Assembly: GCA_947172415.1 (NCBI GenBank)
Contig: OX359197.1
Location: forward strand, 434,001-498,000
DNA length: 64,000 nt
Origin: Chondrosia reniformis
Taxonomy: Eukaryota > Porifera > Demospongiae > Chondrillida > Chondrillidae
Direction: 5' to 3'
This document shows, one piece after another, positions 21,787 to 33,237 of the stretch. The translations under genes were made by a program, and so were the position numbers. The notes under the pieces were generated by a model. That model made no database searches and was not told the origin of the DNA. It saw nothing but the letters and a program-made list of their open reading frames with translations. Each line of letters opens with the position of its first letter. The first letter of the stretch is position 1.

Positions 21787-24700
21787 GTTTCAGCTTCATA
21801 TCTTTCCAATTGACAGAGTTACGGCACTAAATGTAGATTAGATTCTTGTATACAAATTTAAAGTATGGTGAGATATAGGGCAAATATGAGTGAACATCAA
21901 AATTTGTAAAACTCTTTGGATATGTTTTATGGATGTCTGTGAATGCTGACAGCAAGTTTCAGCTTCACATCTTTCCAATTGACAGAGTTACAGCACTAAA
22001 TGTACATTAGATTCTTGTATACAAATTTAAAGTATGGTGAGATATAGGGCAAATATGAGTGAATATCAAAATTTGCAAAACTCTTTGGATATGCTTTAAG
22101 GATAGCTGTGAATGCTGACAACAAGTTTCAGCTTCACATCTTTCCAATTGACAGAGTTACAGCACTAAATGTAGATTAGATTCTTGTATACAAATTTAAA
22201 GTATGGTGAGATATATATAGGGCAAATATGAGTGAACATCAAAATTTGTAAAACTCTTTGGATATGTTTTATGGATGTCTGTGAATGCTGACAGCAAGTT
22301 TCAGCTTCACATCTTTCCAATTACATTAGATTCTGCTATACAAATTTAATGTATGGTGAGAGATAGGGCAAATATGAGTGAACATCAAAATTTGCAAAAC
22401 TCTTTGGATATGCTTTAAGGATAGCTGTGAATGCTGACAGCAAGTTTCAGCTTCACATCTTTCCAATTGACAGAGTTACAGCACTAAATGTACATTAGAT
22501 TCTTGTATACAAATTTAAAGTATGGTGAGATATAGGGCAAATATGAGTGAACATCAAAATTTGTAAAACTCTTTGGATATGTTTTATGGATGTCTATGAA
22601 TGCTGACAGCAAGTTTCAGCTTCACATCTTTCCAATTGACAGAGTTACAGCACTAAATGTACATTAGATTCTTGTATACAAATTTAATGTATGGTGAGAG
22701 ATTGGGCAAATATGAGTGAACATCAAAATTTGTAAAACTCTTTGGATATGTTTTATGGATGTCTGTGAATGCTGAACGCAAGTTTCAGCTTCACATCTTT
22801 CCAATTGACAGAGTTACAGCACTAAATGTACATTAGATTCTGCTATACAAATTTAATGTATGGTGAGAGATAGGGCAAATATGATAGAACATCAAAATTT
22901 GTAAAACTCTTTGGATATGCTTTAAGGATGTCTGTGAATGCTGACAACAAGTTTCGGCTTCACATCTTTCCAATTGACAGAGTTACAGCACTAAATGTAC
23001 ATTAGATTCTTGTATACAAATTTAAAGTATGGTGAGATATAGGGCAAATATGAGTGAACATCAAAATTTGCAAAACTCTTTGGATATGCTTTAAGGATAG
23101 CTGTGAATGCTGACAACAAGTTTCAGCTTCACATCTTTCCAATTGACAGAGTTACAGCACTAAATGTAGATTAGATTCTTGTATACAAATTTAAAGTATG
23201 GTGAGATATATATAGGGCAAATATGAGTGAACATCAAAATTTGTAAAACTCTTTGGATATGTTTTATGGATGTCTGTGAATGCTGACAGCAAGTTTCAGC
23301 TTCACATCTTTCCAATTGACAGAGTTACAGCACTAAATGTACATTAGATTCTTGTATACAAATTTAAAGTATGGTGAGATATAGGGCAAATATGAGTGAA
23401 CATCAAAATTTGCAAAACTCTTTGGATATGCTTTAAGGATAGCTGTGAATGCTGACAACAAGTTTCAGCTTCACATCTTTCCAATTGACAGAGTTACAGC
23501 ACTAAATGTAGATTAGATTCTTGTATACAAATTTAAAGTATGGTGAGATATATATAGGGCAAATATGAGTGAACATCAAAATTTGTAAAACTCTTTGGAT
23601 ATGTTTTATGGATGTCTGTGAATGCTGACAGCAAGTTTCAGCTTCACATCTTTCCAATTACATTAGATTCTGCTATACAAATTTAATGTATGGTGAGAGA
23701 TAGGGCAAATATGAGTGAACATCAAAATTTGTAAAACTCTTTGGATATGTTTTATGGATGTCTGTGAATGCTGACAGCAAGTTTCAGCTTCACATCTTTC
23801 CAATTACATTAGATTCTGCTATACAAATTTAATGTATGGTGAGAGATAGGGCAAATATGAGTGAACATCAAAATTTGCAAAACTCTTTGGATATGCTTTA
23901 AGGATAGCTGTGAATGCTGACAGCAAGTTTCAGCTTCACATCTTTCCAATTGACAGAGTTACAGCACTAAATGTACATTAGATTCTTGTATACAAATTTA
24001 AAGTATGGTGAGATATAGGGCAAATATGAGTGAACATCAAAATTTGTAAAACTCTTTGGATATGTTTTATGGATGTCTATGAATGCTGACAGCAAGTTTC
24101 AGCTTCACATCTTTCCAATTGACAGAGTTACAGCACTAAATGTACATTAGATTCTTGTATACAAATTTAATGTATGGTGAGAGATTGGGCAAATATGAGT
24201 GAACATCAAAATTTGTAAAACTCTTTGGATATGTTTTATGGATGTCTGTGAATGCTGAACGCAAGTTTCAGCTTCACATCTTTCCAATTGACAGAGTTAC
24301 AGCACTAAATGTACATTAGATTCTGCTATACAAATTTAATGTATGGTGAGAGATAGGGCAAATATGATAGAACATCAAAATTTGTAAAACTCTTTGGATA
24401 TGCTTTAAGGATGTCTGTGAATGCTGACAACAAGTTTCGGCTTCACATCTTTCCAATTGACAGAGTTACAGCACTAAATGTACATTAGATTCTTGTATAC
24501 AAATTTAAAGTATGGTGAGATATAGGGCAAATATGAGTGAACATCAAAATTTGCAAAACTCTTTGGATAAGCTTTAAGGATAGCTGTGAATGCTGACAGC
24601 AAGTTTCAGCTTCACATCTTTCCAATTGACAGAGTTACAGCACTAAATGTAGATTAGATTCTTGTATACAAATTTAAAGTATGGTGAGATATAGGGCAAA

Positions 24701-26716
24701 TATGAGTGAACATCAAAATTTGTAAAACTCTTTGGATATGTTTTATGGATGTCTGTGAATGCTGACAGCAAGTTTCAGCTTCACATCTTTCCAATTGACA
24801 GAGTTACAGCACTAAATGTACAATAAATTCTTGTATACAAATTTAATGTATGGTGAGTGATAGGACAAATATGAGTGAACATCAAAATTTGTAAAACTCC
24901 TTGGATATGCTTTATGTATGTCTGTGAATGCTGACAACAAGTTTCAGCTTCACATCTTTCCAATTGACAGAGTTATTGAACTAAATGTACAATAGATTCT
25001 TGCATACAAATTTAAAGTATGGTGAGAGATAGGACAAATATGAGTGAACATCAAAATTTGTAAAACTCTTTGGATATGCTTTAAGGATGTCTGTGAATGC
25101 TGACAACAAGTTTCAGCTTCACATCTTTCCAATTGACAGAGTTGCAGCACTAAATGTACATCAGATTCTTGTATACAAATTTAAAGTATGGTGAGATATA
25201 GGGCAAATATGAGTGAACATCGAAATTTGTAAAACTCTTTGGATATGCTTTAAGGATAGCTGTGAATGCTGACAGCAAGTTTCAGCTTCACATCTTTCCA
25301 ATTGACAGAGTTACAGCACTAAATGTACATTAGATTCTTGTATACAAATTTAAAGTATGGTGAGATATATATAGGGCAAATATGAGTGAACATCAAAATT
25401 TGTAAAACTCTTTGGATATGCTTTAAGGATAGCTGTGAATGCTGACAGCAAGTTTCAGCTTCAGATCTTTCCAATTGACAGAGTTACAGCACTAAATGTA
25501 CAATAGATTCTTGTATACAAATTTAAAGTATGGTGAGATATATATATCCCTCATAATACAATATTTACCATTTATTTAGGGTATATATACTATACGTATG
25601 CATAATAACGTATATTGTTTAGTGTACGTATGACACATTGATTGTTATAAGGCACACACCTCATTCACCCCTCAAGCTACAGTAGTGTGATGACCACTCA
25701 ATGTGACTTATAAACCAAATCTGATTGGGCCATTTTTAACTATAAGTCTGTGGATGCAAATTAAAGTCATTTTCAGAAAACAAAATGTACTTTCAATAGT
25801 AACTAGAAACATTAACATGCATTGTTATTACATTATTACATAGCTAGGTTAATATTCAAAGCAGTATATATATACGTAGAGCAAAAGGCATAATAGATAT
25901 GGTATATTTATCCTATAATAATGATTATCTGCATGCATGTGCTACAATATAATATGATAATGAGTATTTACATACTTACGTACGTAAGTGGCAGAAAGTA
26001 TATATACCAGTTATAAGAGGCTGTTTAATTCCTGCTGAGGACACCTCTGATAGGTCAATTATCAAAAAGGTGTTATGTTTACCAAGGTTCAAAAATATAT
26101 ATACAAAATGTTAGAAGTGAATAAATTACAGAAGCTTTGGTTATTGTTGAATAGATGTGGAAATAAAATCACTCAATTTTCAAATCCAGCTACTTTTCTG
26201 TAAATGAATTATACTTCATTACATTAGTAATCAAATATAATAATGCTTCATATTACCATAGTCAACTGTATTAATTAAGTTAGCTCCTAACGACTTTATC
26301 AGCCAATAACTTTACAAGGACTTTCTTCACATGACCTACCTAGTATTACAAATAAAAAGTGATAAGTTAAACAACAACATTGCATTGAAGTAATCAGTAA
26401 TGAAAGTACAGAGATTAAAACTGCTGATTATGCAATCATCACTTCAAAGAGCACCAATTAGATATACATATGTACATGTATATGATATATATGACATTCC
26501 CTGTATGAGAATACTTCCCTCAGCCTCCAGCAGCCACATCAGTCACTGAAGAAGACCCCAAGGGTCAAAATGTCTGATTCTAAAGAAATAAACTGCATCT
26601 TTAGATGCTCAAAGGACTAAAGATGAACCATCTCAAAGATAGGTTTGGCACAGTTTAGAAGAAATCCCTACCAACTAAGAAATTGTAATAGAATGTGCGA
26701 CTGATGCACCACTTAC

Positions 26717-26840
26717 CCTTACAGTAGTCTGATCCTCTGGAGGAGGAGTAACACTAAAGAGATCACTCCCCACTACATCACTACACTCCTCACTCTCACT
26801 AGATGGCAACACAGTTAGAGCTCTCAAGTAATTCTGGTGA
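26717..26840 (-). CDS. Exon B, duplicon copy III
   Basis: Reverse strand, 124 bp: strong acceptor CTCTTCTGTATTTAG|T, then HQNYLRALTVLPSSESEE, then CSDVVGSDLFSVTPPPED, then QTTVR, then donor AGG|GTAAGT. One leading nucleotide plus 41 codons joins in phase to exon A upstream (27119-27177). No continuation downstream was found, so this is probably a gene fragment carried by the duplicon. Family not recognised. Confidence 0.55.
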
Positions 26841-27118
26841 CTAAATACAGAAGAGATAACTTCTGAATATATATACGTATGCTTGAATGAATACAGACTT
26901 GGAAGAAAAAATTTAAATGTGGTCATCATTTCAATGATATCATTATTAATAAAGATTGTTCTTATCAGCATATGACATTGATGAAGTGAAATGAATCACA
27001 CACATCTAAAATGTAACAGTGCAGTATTAGGAGTCCAAGATGAGTGTTCAGTCACTTGGCTGGTAGGTATATTAACTCCAATGTTTATCTCTTTTACAAT
27101 CTGTATACTTTCACTCAC

Positions 27119-27177
27119 CTAAATCCCTGTGGCATGAGAGAGTCAAGTTCTTCTTGAAACTGTACATATTGTCCTCC
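27119..27177 (-). CDS. Exon A, duplicon copy III
   Basis: Reverse strand, 59 bp, TATAG acceptor and GTGAGT donor; encodes GGQYVQFQEELDSLMPQGF. Its last two bases plus the first base of exon B make the joining Ser codon. The intron to exon B would be 278 bp. Confidence 0.5.
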
Positions 27178-28234
27178 CTATGCAATATATTAGTATAGTT
27201 ATATATACATATGTATTGTATATAATTACTGATTAATTATATAGGAGGTGTACATGTGAAGTATCTAGTACCTAGGTGAGTCACAAACCATCAAAATTTA
27301 ATATATAATAGTGTTTCAGTCTATACTATTAGTATACTTCTTAGCCTCCTATACGTATACATATATACATGTCATGATGACGTCTATAGTGAAGTGGTTT
27401 TACAGGTTGTTATTATACAGAATCATCATAAATAACAGATTAGATAGTAAACAACATTTGGTGACTATATTTGTGCAACACAAACTACATAAACATAAAC
27501 AACATTTAATTTGTGGTGAGGTAATGATAAAATCTACTCCTTAAATAGATGACCCGTGTAATATGTATATATATGAGTAGAATATAACAAAACATCTATA
27601 TGTACTTTCACAAAAATATGGTGCTAGCTTTATATACAGTACCTCAAGGATTGCTGATAACAAGAAAGAGTAGTAAACGCATTCTTTACTATTACCAGAA
27701 TCTTCTTCCTACATTAACACATACATAATAAATTCGTATGATGTAGCAATATATGTATTCTTGCAAAATAGGAATGCATGAAAAAGATAAAAATGGTCAA
27801 AGCTGATCTCCTGAATAGGGTTATCCTAAAGAACTCTTATAGATCTTAAAGTTGGACTGGAGTGAGGTAGCCTGCATGTTTCCAGTGTGAACATTGCAGC
27901 TAAAGTTACCAATCTATACTAGCTGTCCCTATAATTACAATGACCACTTCTGTATGAGCTAAGTTAATGCTCTATTGTGCCTAGCAGTAGTAAGGCTTCT
28001 TAATATTCTAATTTTTCAGAATATTATATCTCTATTTGAACCACTAATTATTTGAAAAATGAATTACTAATTCACTGCTAATTGATCATCAGTTTTAACC
28101 AAAACACTATAATATGTGTATGATGAACAAAACACAAAGGAGAATCATGTACACTGTTCATGAATATTACGACATTGTTACCTTGACAACATATATTGGA
28201 TTAATTTAGTGTGTAAAAGAATGTACATATTATC

Positions 28235-28345
28235 TTTGAAATAATTCATTTTTAGTCTTTTGAACATCTATTTAGAGATGCAGTTTGTTTCTTGATAATT
28301 TGATGTTTCGACCTTCTTCAGTGACTAATGTATACATTCTAGTGA
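28235..28345 (-). repeat. Dispersed repeat with CTGAAGAAGGTCGAAAC word
   Basis: Reverse-strand copy of a repeat also present in plus orientation at about 10770-10830, 26540-26640, 38835-38880 and 61735-61830. All share CAGTCACTGAAGAAG, a GGTC(A/G)AAA word and usually AAAGAAATAAACTGCATCT. The inverted copy sits only in this block and is absent from the matching place at about 40540, so it is an independent insertion. Confidence 0.6.
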
Positions 28346-29004
28346 AGACTTATTATAGTGAAATAAATCAAAGATCTTTAGCTTTTAAATATATACACAC
28401 TTAAAGGTTTAATGTAGGAAGCTTATTCACAGGAGATTTTATTAATATACACTTACATATGTACGTAACTGTTTGTACATACATATACATATATCCCTGT
28501 AATCAAATTCATTTTGACTATAATATTATACTGTTAGTATAATATGTATTTTAATTATTATTGTATGGCCAAGATTAATGTATAAATATTAGTTCAGTAG
28601 ATATATAGAGGCTATATTAGTAGTCACAGTGTATATTATAGAAAATTAAGTGTAAAGGTAGCCTAAGTGTAAGAAGAGATCTATACAAGGATTTGTTTGC
28701 TTTATAGAAGAGAATTAGTTGTTGGAGAATTTAAATTGGATTGTATGAATTATTTATACATGTGTGTAGTCCTTTCAATCTGGTAAACTGACTATTTTAA
28801 TGAATTATCATTTTAGTTATTATATTGTTTGACTATATACTACATAGGAAATAAAGTCTTATAGGAAATAACTAATCTGAATACTAACATCTACTTTGTT
28901 GTATTGTTAATTTGTTATTTCCTATAAGATTGTTCCTATATACATACTTAATTGATGAATGTGTATTTAGTGCTGTAAAGGTTCCTTCACATTATTTGTA
29001 GAAG
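28346..29004 (+). other. Leader of type B gene
   Basis: Aligns with the leaders at 11400-11867 and 40620-41056 (ATTATATTGTTTGACTATAT, TAGGAAATAA, AAGGTTCCTTCACATTATTT). No other gene was seen. Confidence 0.5.
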
Positions 29005-30228
29005 ATGAAGCTCCTGTGTTCTTTGGTGTCTGTCTTCTTGTTACTGTCTGGTCAAGTGACCTCTCAGCAGTTTCAAGAGAGTTCTTCTTGTATCAAAACC
29101 TGTCCTGGTCTATCTGATGAATCTCCTGCAGTTTGCTGCTACCAGATCTTTAGATGCAACTCTCTCAGTCCTTCTGGATACTACTGGATCAGGACTAATG
29201 GGACAGTCCAAGCAACTCACTGTGAAATGGACCTCGTGAAGATCACTTCTACAACTCCAGGTTCAAGTGCAGACTATCCAGCAGACTCATGCTTTGATGT
29301 GTACGACTGTGACCCTTACACTAAAAATGGTAACTATTGGATTAAGTCATCTTCACGTCCTAGTCAGGTGCATTGTAATATTGACAAGATTGCTAAACTC
29401 GGATCATCATATGGAAAAAGTATTGCTACATCAGCTGATTCATGTAGAGCCATCTATAGTCACAATCCTTCAAGTCCTTCTGGGTATTACTGGATTAAGA
29501 CATCTTCATCTCCTCAACAAGTCTACTGTGATATGGATACCACAGCATGTGGAGTGAGAGGAGTCATGCGTATAGCCTATCTGGATACCAGTGTATCAGA
29601 TACCTGTCCCAGTAATCTTACTAAGTATGAAGTCAATGGTACAACTATGTGTGGCAGACAAAATCGAACAGTTCCGTGTGATTCCGTATATTATCCATCT
29701 CGTGGAGTAGAGTACAGTAATATTTGTGGTAGAGCAGTGGGGTATGCTCACAGCGGAAGAGCTACTTTTGGCTTCTGGTATTCTACCAATACTCACTACT
29801 GGGACGACAACTCCATTAATGGTTTCTATGTATCTGGTGTCACAATAACAAGAGGTCCTTCTAATGATCGTACTCATGTCTGGACTTATGCTGCTGGTTA
29901 TAATGAAGTCACCAGCGCTGTTGGTAACTGTCCCTGTGCTCAAAGTGGAGCACAACCTCCTTCCTTTGTTGGAAACAACTATTTCTGTGAATCAGCCACT
30001 AAGTATTCTCCCTCAAGTTATGGTGAGTGGTACACTAACTACACAATGTGGCAAGGCAATTGTTATGAAGGTAGCAACTGTTGTCCTGACGATGGAAGAC
30101 CATGGTTTAATGTAGATCTTGACAGTCCCACTACTCAAGATATAGAAGTACGCTGGTGTGGAATTAAAGGGGGGCTTTCATGGATTGATATTATTGGTCT
30201 GAGATATTTAGAGATATTGATTTATTAA
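29005..30228 (+). CDS. Type B: three-module FReD-like secreted protein
   Basis: 407 residues and the only intact type B gene. Signal peptide 1-20 (MKLLCSLVSVFLLLSGQVTS). Half-modules lie at about 45-75 (CCYQIFRC, SGYYWI, HCEM), 96-126 (CFDVYDC, GNYWI, HCNI) and 147-176 (CRAIYSH, SGYYWI, QQVYCDM). The complete shared domain follows, ending LEILIY instead of the usual LEIFVY. Two cysteines that nearly all relatives keep are both missing: the one before GF.W (TFGFW against VCGFW) and the first of CNCPC (GNCPC), suggesting loss of one disulfide pair. The three modules probably arose by internal triplication. Extracellular binding role inferred from fold resemblance only. Confidence 0.85.
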   Translation: MKLLCSLVSVFLLLSGQVTSQQFQESSSCIKTCPGLSDESPAVCCYQIFRCNSLSPSGYYWIRTNGTVQATHCEMDLVKITSTTPGSSADYPADSCFDVYDCDPYTKNGNYWIKSSSRPSQVHCNIDKIAKLGSSYGKSIATSADSCRAIYSHNPSSPSGYYWIKTSSSPQQVYCDMDTTACGVRGVMRIAYLDTSVSDTCPSNLTKYEVNGTTMCGRQNRTVPCDSVYYPSRGVEYSNICGRAVGYAHSGRATFGFWYSTNTHYWDDNSINGFYVSGVTITRGPSNDRTHVWTYAAGYNEVTSAVGNCPCAQSGAQPPSFVGNNYFCESATKYSPSSYGEWYTNYTMWQGNCYEGSNCCPDDGRPWFNVDLDSPTTQDIEVRWCGIKGGLSWIDIIGLRYLEILIY

Positions 30229-30362
30229 TTTAATTTTTGTGTGTTTCAGAATTACATACTGTAAAACCATTAATACTAACGTCCATTATATTTAACATTT
30301 TTTCATATACGACTGATCATCCATTAAATTAATAAGCATGCTTATAGCCTGAATCCAATCCA

Positions 30363-31088
30363 TCCACTAAATCATCTCCTCAACAAGTCTACTGTGATAT
30401 GGATACCACAGCATGTGGAGTGAGAGGAGTCATGCGTATAGCCTATCTGGATACCAGTGTATCAGATACCTGTCCCAGTAATCTTACTAAGTATGAGGTC
30501 AATGGTAAAACTATGTGTGGAAGGAAGAACCTAGTAGATACATATGCATGTGATTCTGTATATTATCCATCTGAAGGTGTAGAGTACAGTAATATCTGTG
30601 GTAGAGCAGTGGGGTATGCTCACAGCGGAAGTGGGGGTGCTTACTACACTTGTGGATTTTGGTGGCCTCAAGGTAGAAATAACATTAATGCTCTTTATGT
30701 GTCTGGCATCACAATAGTAAAAGGTCCTTCAAATGATCGCATGTACATCTGGACTTATGCTGCTGGTAGACAAGAGGTCTCAGGTCCTGATTGTAACTGT
30801 CCCTGTGCTCCAACCGATGGAGCCGATCCTCCAAGTTTTGTTGGAAACAACTATTTCTATGAATCAGCCACAAAATACCAACCTCCTGCAGAAGGTCAGT
30901 GGTACACTAACTACACAATGTGGCAAGGCAATTGTTATGAAGGTAGCGACTGTTGTCCTGATGATGGAAGACCATGGTTTAATGTAAATCTTGACAGTTC
31001 TACCAATGAAGATATAGAAGTACGCTGGTGTGGTAGTATAACTAATGATAATATAGCAACAGAGTTTTTAGAGATTTTTGTGTACTAA
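30363..31088 (+). pseudogene. 5'-truncated FReD-like gene
   Basis: Homology begins abruptly at about 30363 (AATCATCTCCTCAACAAGTC) with no signal peptide or upstream modules. The frame has a TAA just upstream, and the first ATG (30399) is the conserved Met of the module word YCDMD. From there 229 codons run to the normal end FLEIFVY. Variable segments (VDTYACDS, GSGGAYYTCGFWW, EVSGPDCNCPCAP) are closest to the gene at 14431, and the 3' flank also matches that gene. A cysteine is replaced in the FVGNNYFYES word. Without a signal peptide it cannot be secreted conventionally. Confidence 0.8.
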
Positions 31089-31902
31089 CATTAGTTACAA
31101 CATGCTTAAATATTCACAACTAATTCCTTTTCTGCCTTACTATCTGAGTGTGTACTGTAATTTAATAGAATGTTTGATGTCTTAACAAGAAATATAATTC
31201 AAGTTAAAACTCGTGGGGCTGTCGTATGTCCTGCACTCTCGAATTACTTGGTCACTTTGTTGGGCATATATAATAGTCGTAATCTTAACATTTTTGACCC
31301 TAAAGTGTCCTCAAAATTATAAAGAATGATAGAAAAGCTTAGTTACATTACGTAAGTGTTGTAACAACTGGAAGTAATAATGAAACCAACATATGCTATA
31401 TTGTATATACGTATAGTCTCGCTTATCCCAGACTGATATTTTGTCTCCATATTTTGAATACCATGGTTACTGGACAGTTTTACTACTCATAATATAGAAG
31501 TACACTGGTGTGGTTATCCAAATATATACATCCGGCACTGTCGCAGTAGAGTGTTTGATAGAAACATATATAAAAAAAACGACCATATGCATAAATGTGC
31601 ATGTTCAGTTAGGAAGTGCAATATTTATGATACACATTTCTATAGATCTGCTTCTGGGACATATATACTGTAAGGTTAGGTATTAGTCATAGTATATATA
31701 TTACAATGTTAAGATTGTTACAAACAACATTATGTGTCACTAATATTTAATGGAATGCTTCATAAAGGATATTGTGTACTCAGCTAAGCAATAAACAACC
31801 AAATTGCATTATTACTTCATTGCATGCTAATAGACTTGTGGTAGCCATAATGTAACAAATAATACAGTATATATAAGCCATGACTCTTTTACTAGTGACT
31901 AA
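31089..31902 (+). other. Spacer with FReD C-terminal relic
   Basis: A decayed gene tail lies at about 31480-31570 (AATATAGAAGTACACTGG, then GTTATCCAAATATATACATC), equivalent to 16018-16106. The rest is the type C leader. Confidence 0.5.
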
Positions 31903-31971
31903 TATATAAACACATTATATGCATTATCAAAATATAGGAACACATTAGTAAGAGCTCCAGTTGAGGCTACA

Positions 31972-33075
31972 ATGCATTACAGAGAAACATCATTACTTAT
32001 CTTCTTATTCTGCCTCCTGAACTATGACTTGGTTCACTGTGCAGAGGAGAGGAGAGTGATGCGTGATTTACAAGGTGGGGAACAAAACTGCACTAGTGCC
32101 GCTTGTCCTGGTATATCTATCCACTGTCCTGCTACCTCCTGTTTTGAAGTGCTGAAATGTAACTCTCTCAGTCCATCAGGATATTACTGGATCAGGACAT
32201 CTTCGTGTGTACAGAGAATGTACTGTAAAATGGAGAAGATTACTTGCAACTTTCCTGGGTCATGTGCTGAATATCCTGCAGAATCTTGTCGTTCTATATT
32301 TGAATGTGATCCTTTAATAACTTCAGGAGACTATTGGATTAAGACTTCTTCATCTCCTCAACAAGTCTACTGTGATATGGATACCACAGCATGTGGAGTG
32401 AGAGGAGTCATGCGTATAGCCTATCTGGATACCAGTGTATCAGATACCTGTCCCAGTAATCTTACCAAGTATGAGGTCAATGGTACAATTATGTGTGGTA
32501 GACATAATCGAACAGTTCCATGTGATTCTGTATATTATCCATCTCGTGGAGTAGAGTACAGTAATATTTGTGGTAGAGCAGTTGGTTATAGTCAGAAGGG
32601 AATAGCTGTTTGTGGTTTTTGGTGGAGTACTGCTATTGCCTCCTGGGACTTCATCTCCATCAATGATCTCTATGTTTCTGGTGTCACAATAACAAGAGGT
32701 CCTTGTTATGATCGCACTCATGTCTGGACTTATGCTGCTGGACATTCTGCTACAGTAGATGATGCTTGTAACTGTCCCTGTGCCCCAAATGGTACTACTG
32801 CTCCCAGTTTTGTTGGAAACAATTATTTCTGTGAATCGGCCACAAAATACGAACCTCCAGTAGGTGATGGACATCAGTGGTACACTAACTACACATTGTG
32901 GCAAGGCAATTGTTATGAAGGTAGCAACTGTTGTCCTGACGATGGAAGACCATGGTTTAATGTAGCACTGTTCAGTCCTGCCAATCAGGATATAGAAGTA
33001 CGCTGGTGTGGATATCCAGGGCTTAATTTATATGGCAATGTAGCAACAGAGATTTTGGAACTTTTTGTGTACTGA
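31972..33075 (+). CDS. Type C: two-module FReD-like secreted protein
   Basis: 367 residues, one exon, intact. Signal peptide 1-23 (MHYRETSLLIFLFCLLNYDLVHC). Half-modules lie at about 57-86 (CFEVLKC, SGYYWI, RMYCKM) and 106-135 (CRSIFEC, SGDYWI, QQVYCDM). The shared Cys-rich domain runs to ILELFVY. N-glycosylation sequons occur at NCT, NLT, NRT and NYT sites. TATA box at 31903-31910. Nearly identical to 42673 and to the pseudogenes at 16480 and 44815; a V1 difference is NRTVPC against NLTVPC. It is directly upstream of satellite array 2. Predicted extracellular recognition-type protein (inference). Confidence 0.85.
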   Translation: MHYRETSLLIFLFCLLNYDLVHCAEERRVMRDLQGGEQNCTSAACPGISIHCPATSCFEVLKCNSLSPSGYYWIRTSSCVQRMYCKMEKITCNFPGSCAEYPAESCRSIFECDPLITSGDYWIKTSSSPQQVYCDMDTTACGVRGVMRIAYLDTSVSDTCPSNLTKYEVNGTIMCGRHNRTVPCDSVYYPSRGVEYSNICGRAVGYSQKGIAVCGFWWSTAIASWDFISINDLYVSGVTITRGPCYDRTHVWTYAAGHSATVDDACNCPCAPNGTTAPSFVGNNYFCESATKYEPPVGDGHQWYTNYTLWQGNCYEGSNCCPDDGRPWFNVALFSPANQDIEVRWCGYPGLNLYGNVATEILELFVY

Positions 33076-33237
33076 AATGATAGTAGCATAGTTTAGTCAC
33101 TTTCTCAAGACAAAAATATATTCGTCTTGGGAGATACGTATACGTAGATACGTACGTATGCAAGTTAAATCTTATATTTTCAATATTAACTGGAAATATG
33201 TTTGCATTTTCACTCTTAAGATCCATATTAATTGTAA

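Larger units (their letters stand above)
17384..25545 (+). repeat. Satellite array 1 (169-bp monomer) with two cores
   Basis: Head-to-tail monomers of 169 bp (for example ACAGAGTTAC at 17501 and again at 17670), with words TTTCAGCTTCACATCTTTCC, GGTGAGAGATAGGGCAAAT and AAAACTCTTTGGATATG. After removing two 723-bp cores the length implies roughly 40 units. Variants include monomers missing the GACAGAGTTACAGCAC block (about 22318, 23657, 23809) and units with an extra TATA (GAGATATATATAGGG). A higher-order duplication with a 1483-bp offset joins 22.3-23.1 and 23.8-24.6 kb. Open frames inside are by-products of the repeat. Confidence 0.95.
25546..28234 (+). repeat. Duplicon copy III
   Basis: Starts at the right edge of array 1 (CCCTCATAATACAATATTTACC). 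It is nearly identical to 60743-63108 up to the GAACATTGCAGCT at about 27892-27904, and similar to copies I, II and IV. It holds reverse-strand exons B (26717-26840) and A (27119-27177). A 16-bp palindrome ACTTACGTACGTAAGT lies at 25974-25989. The frame 27311-27544 lacks an ATG and recurs only because the duplicon recurs. Confidence 0.8.

Noticed and set aside
24781-25150. Reverse-strand open frames inside the satellite
   Set aside because: Monomer length 169 is not a multiple of three, so frames drift between units. They are by-products of the repeat with no start or coding character.
17384-25545. Regularly spaced repeats as a CRISPR array
   Set aside because: Units are contiguous 169-bp satellite monomers without unique spacers, in eukaryotic DNA with introns.
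27311-27544. 77-codon frame recurring at 62518-62751 and similar at 13369
   Set aside because: It begins with GTG, has no recognisable domain, and recurs only because the duplicon recurs.
32440-32904. Reverse-strand 154-codon frame within a type C gene (also 43201-43680 and 29596-29955)
   Set aside because: Antisense shadow of the conserved domain; the sense frame has signal peptide, modules and conserved cysteines.
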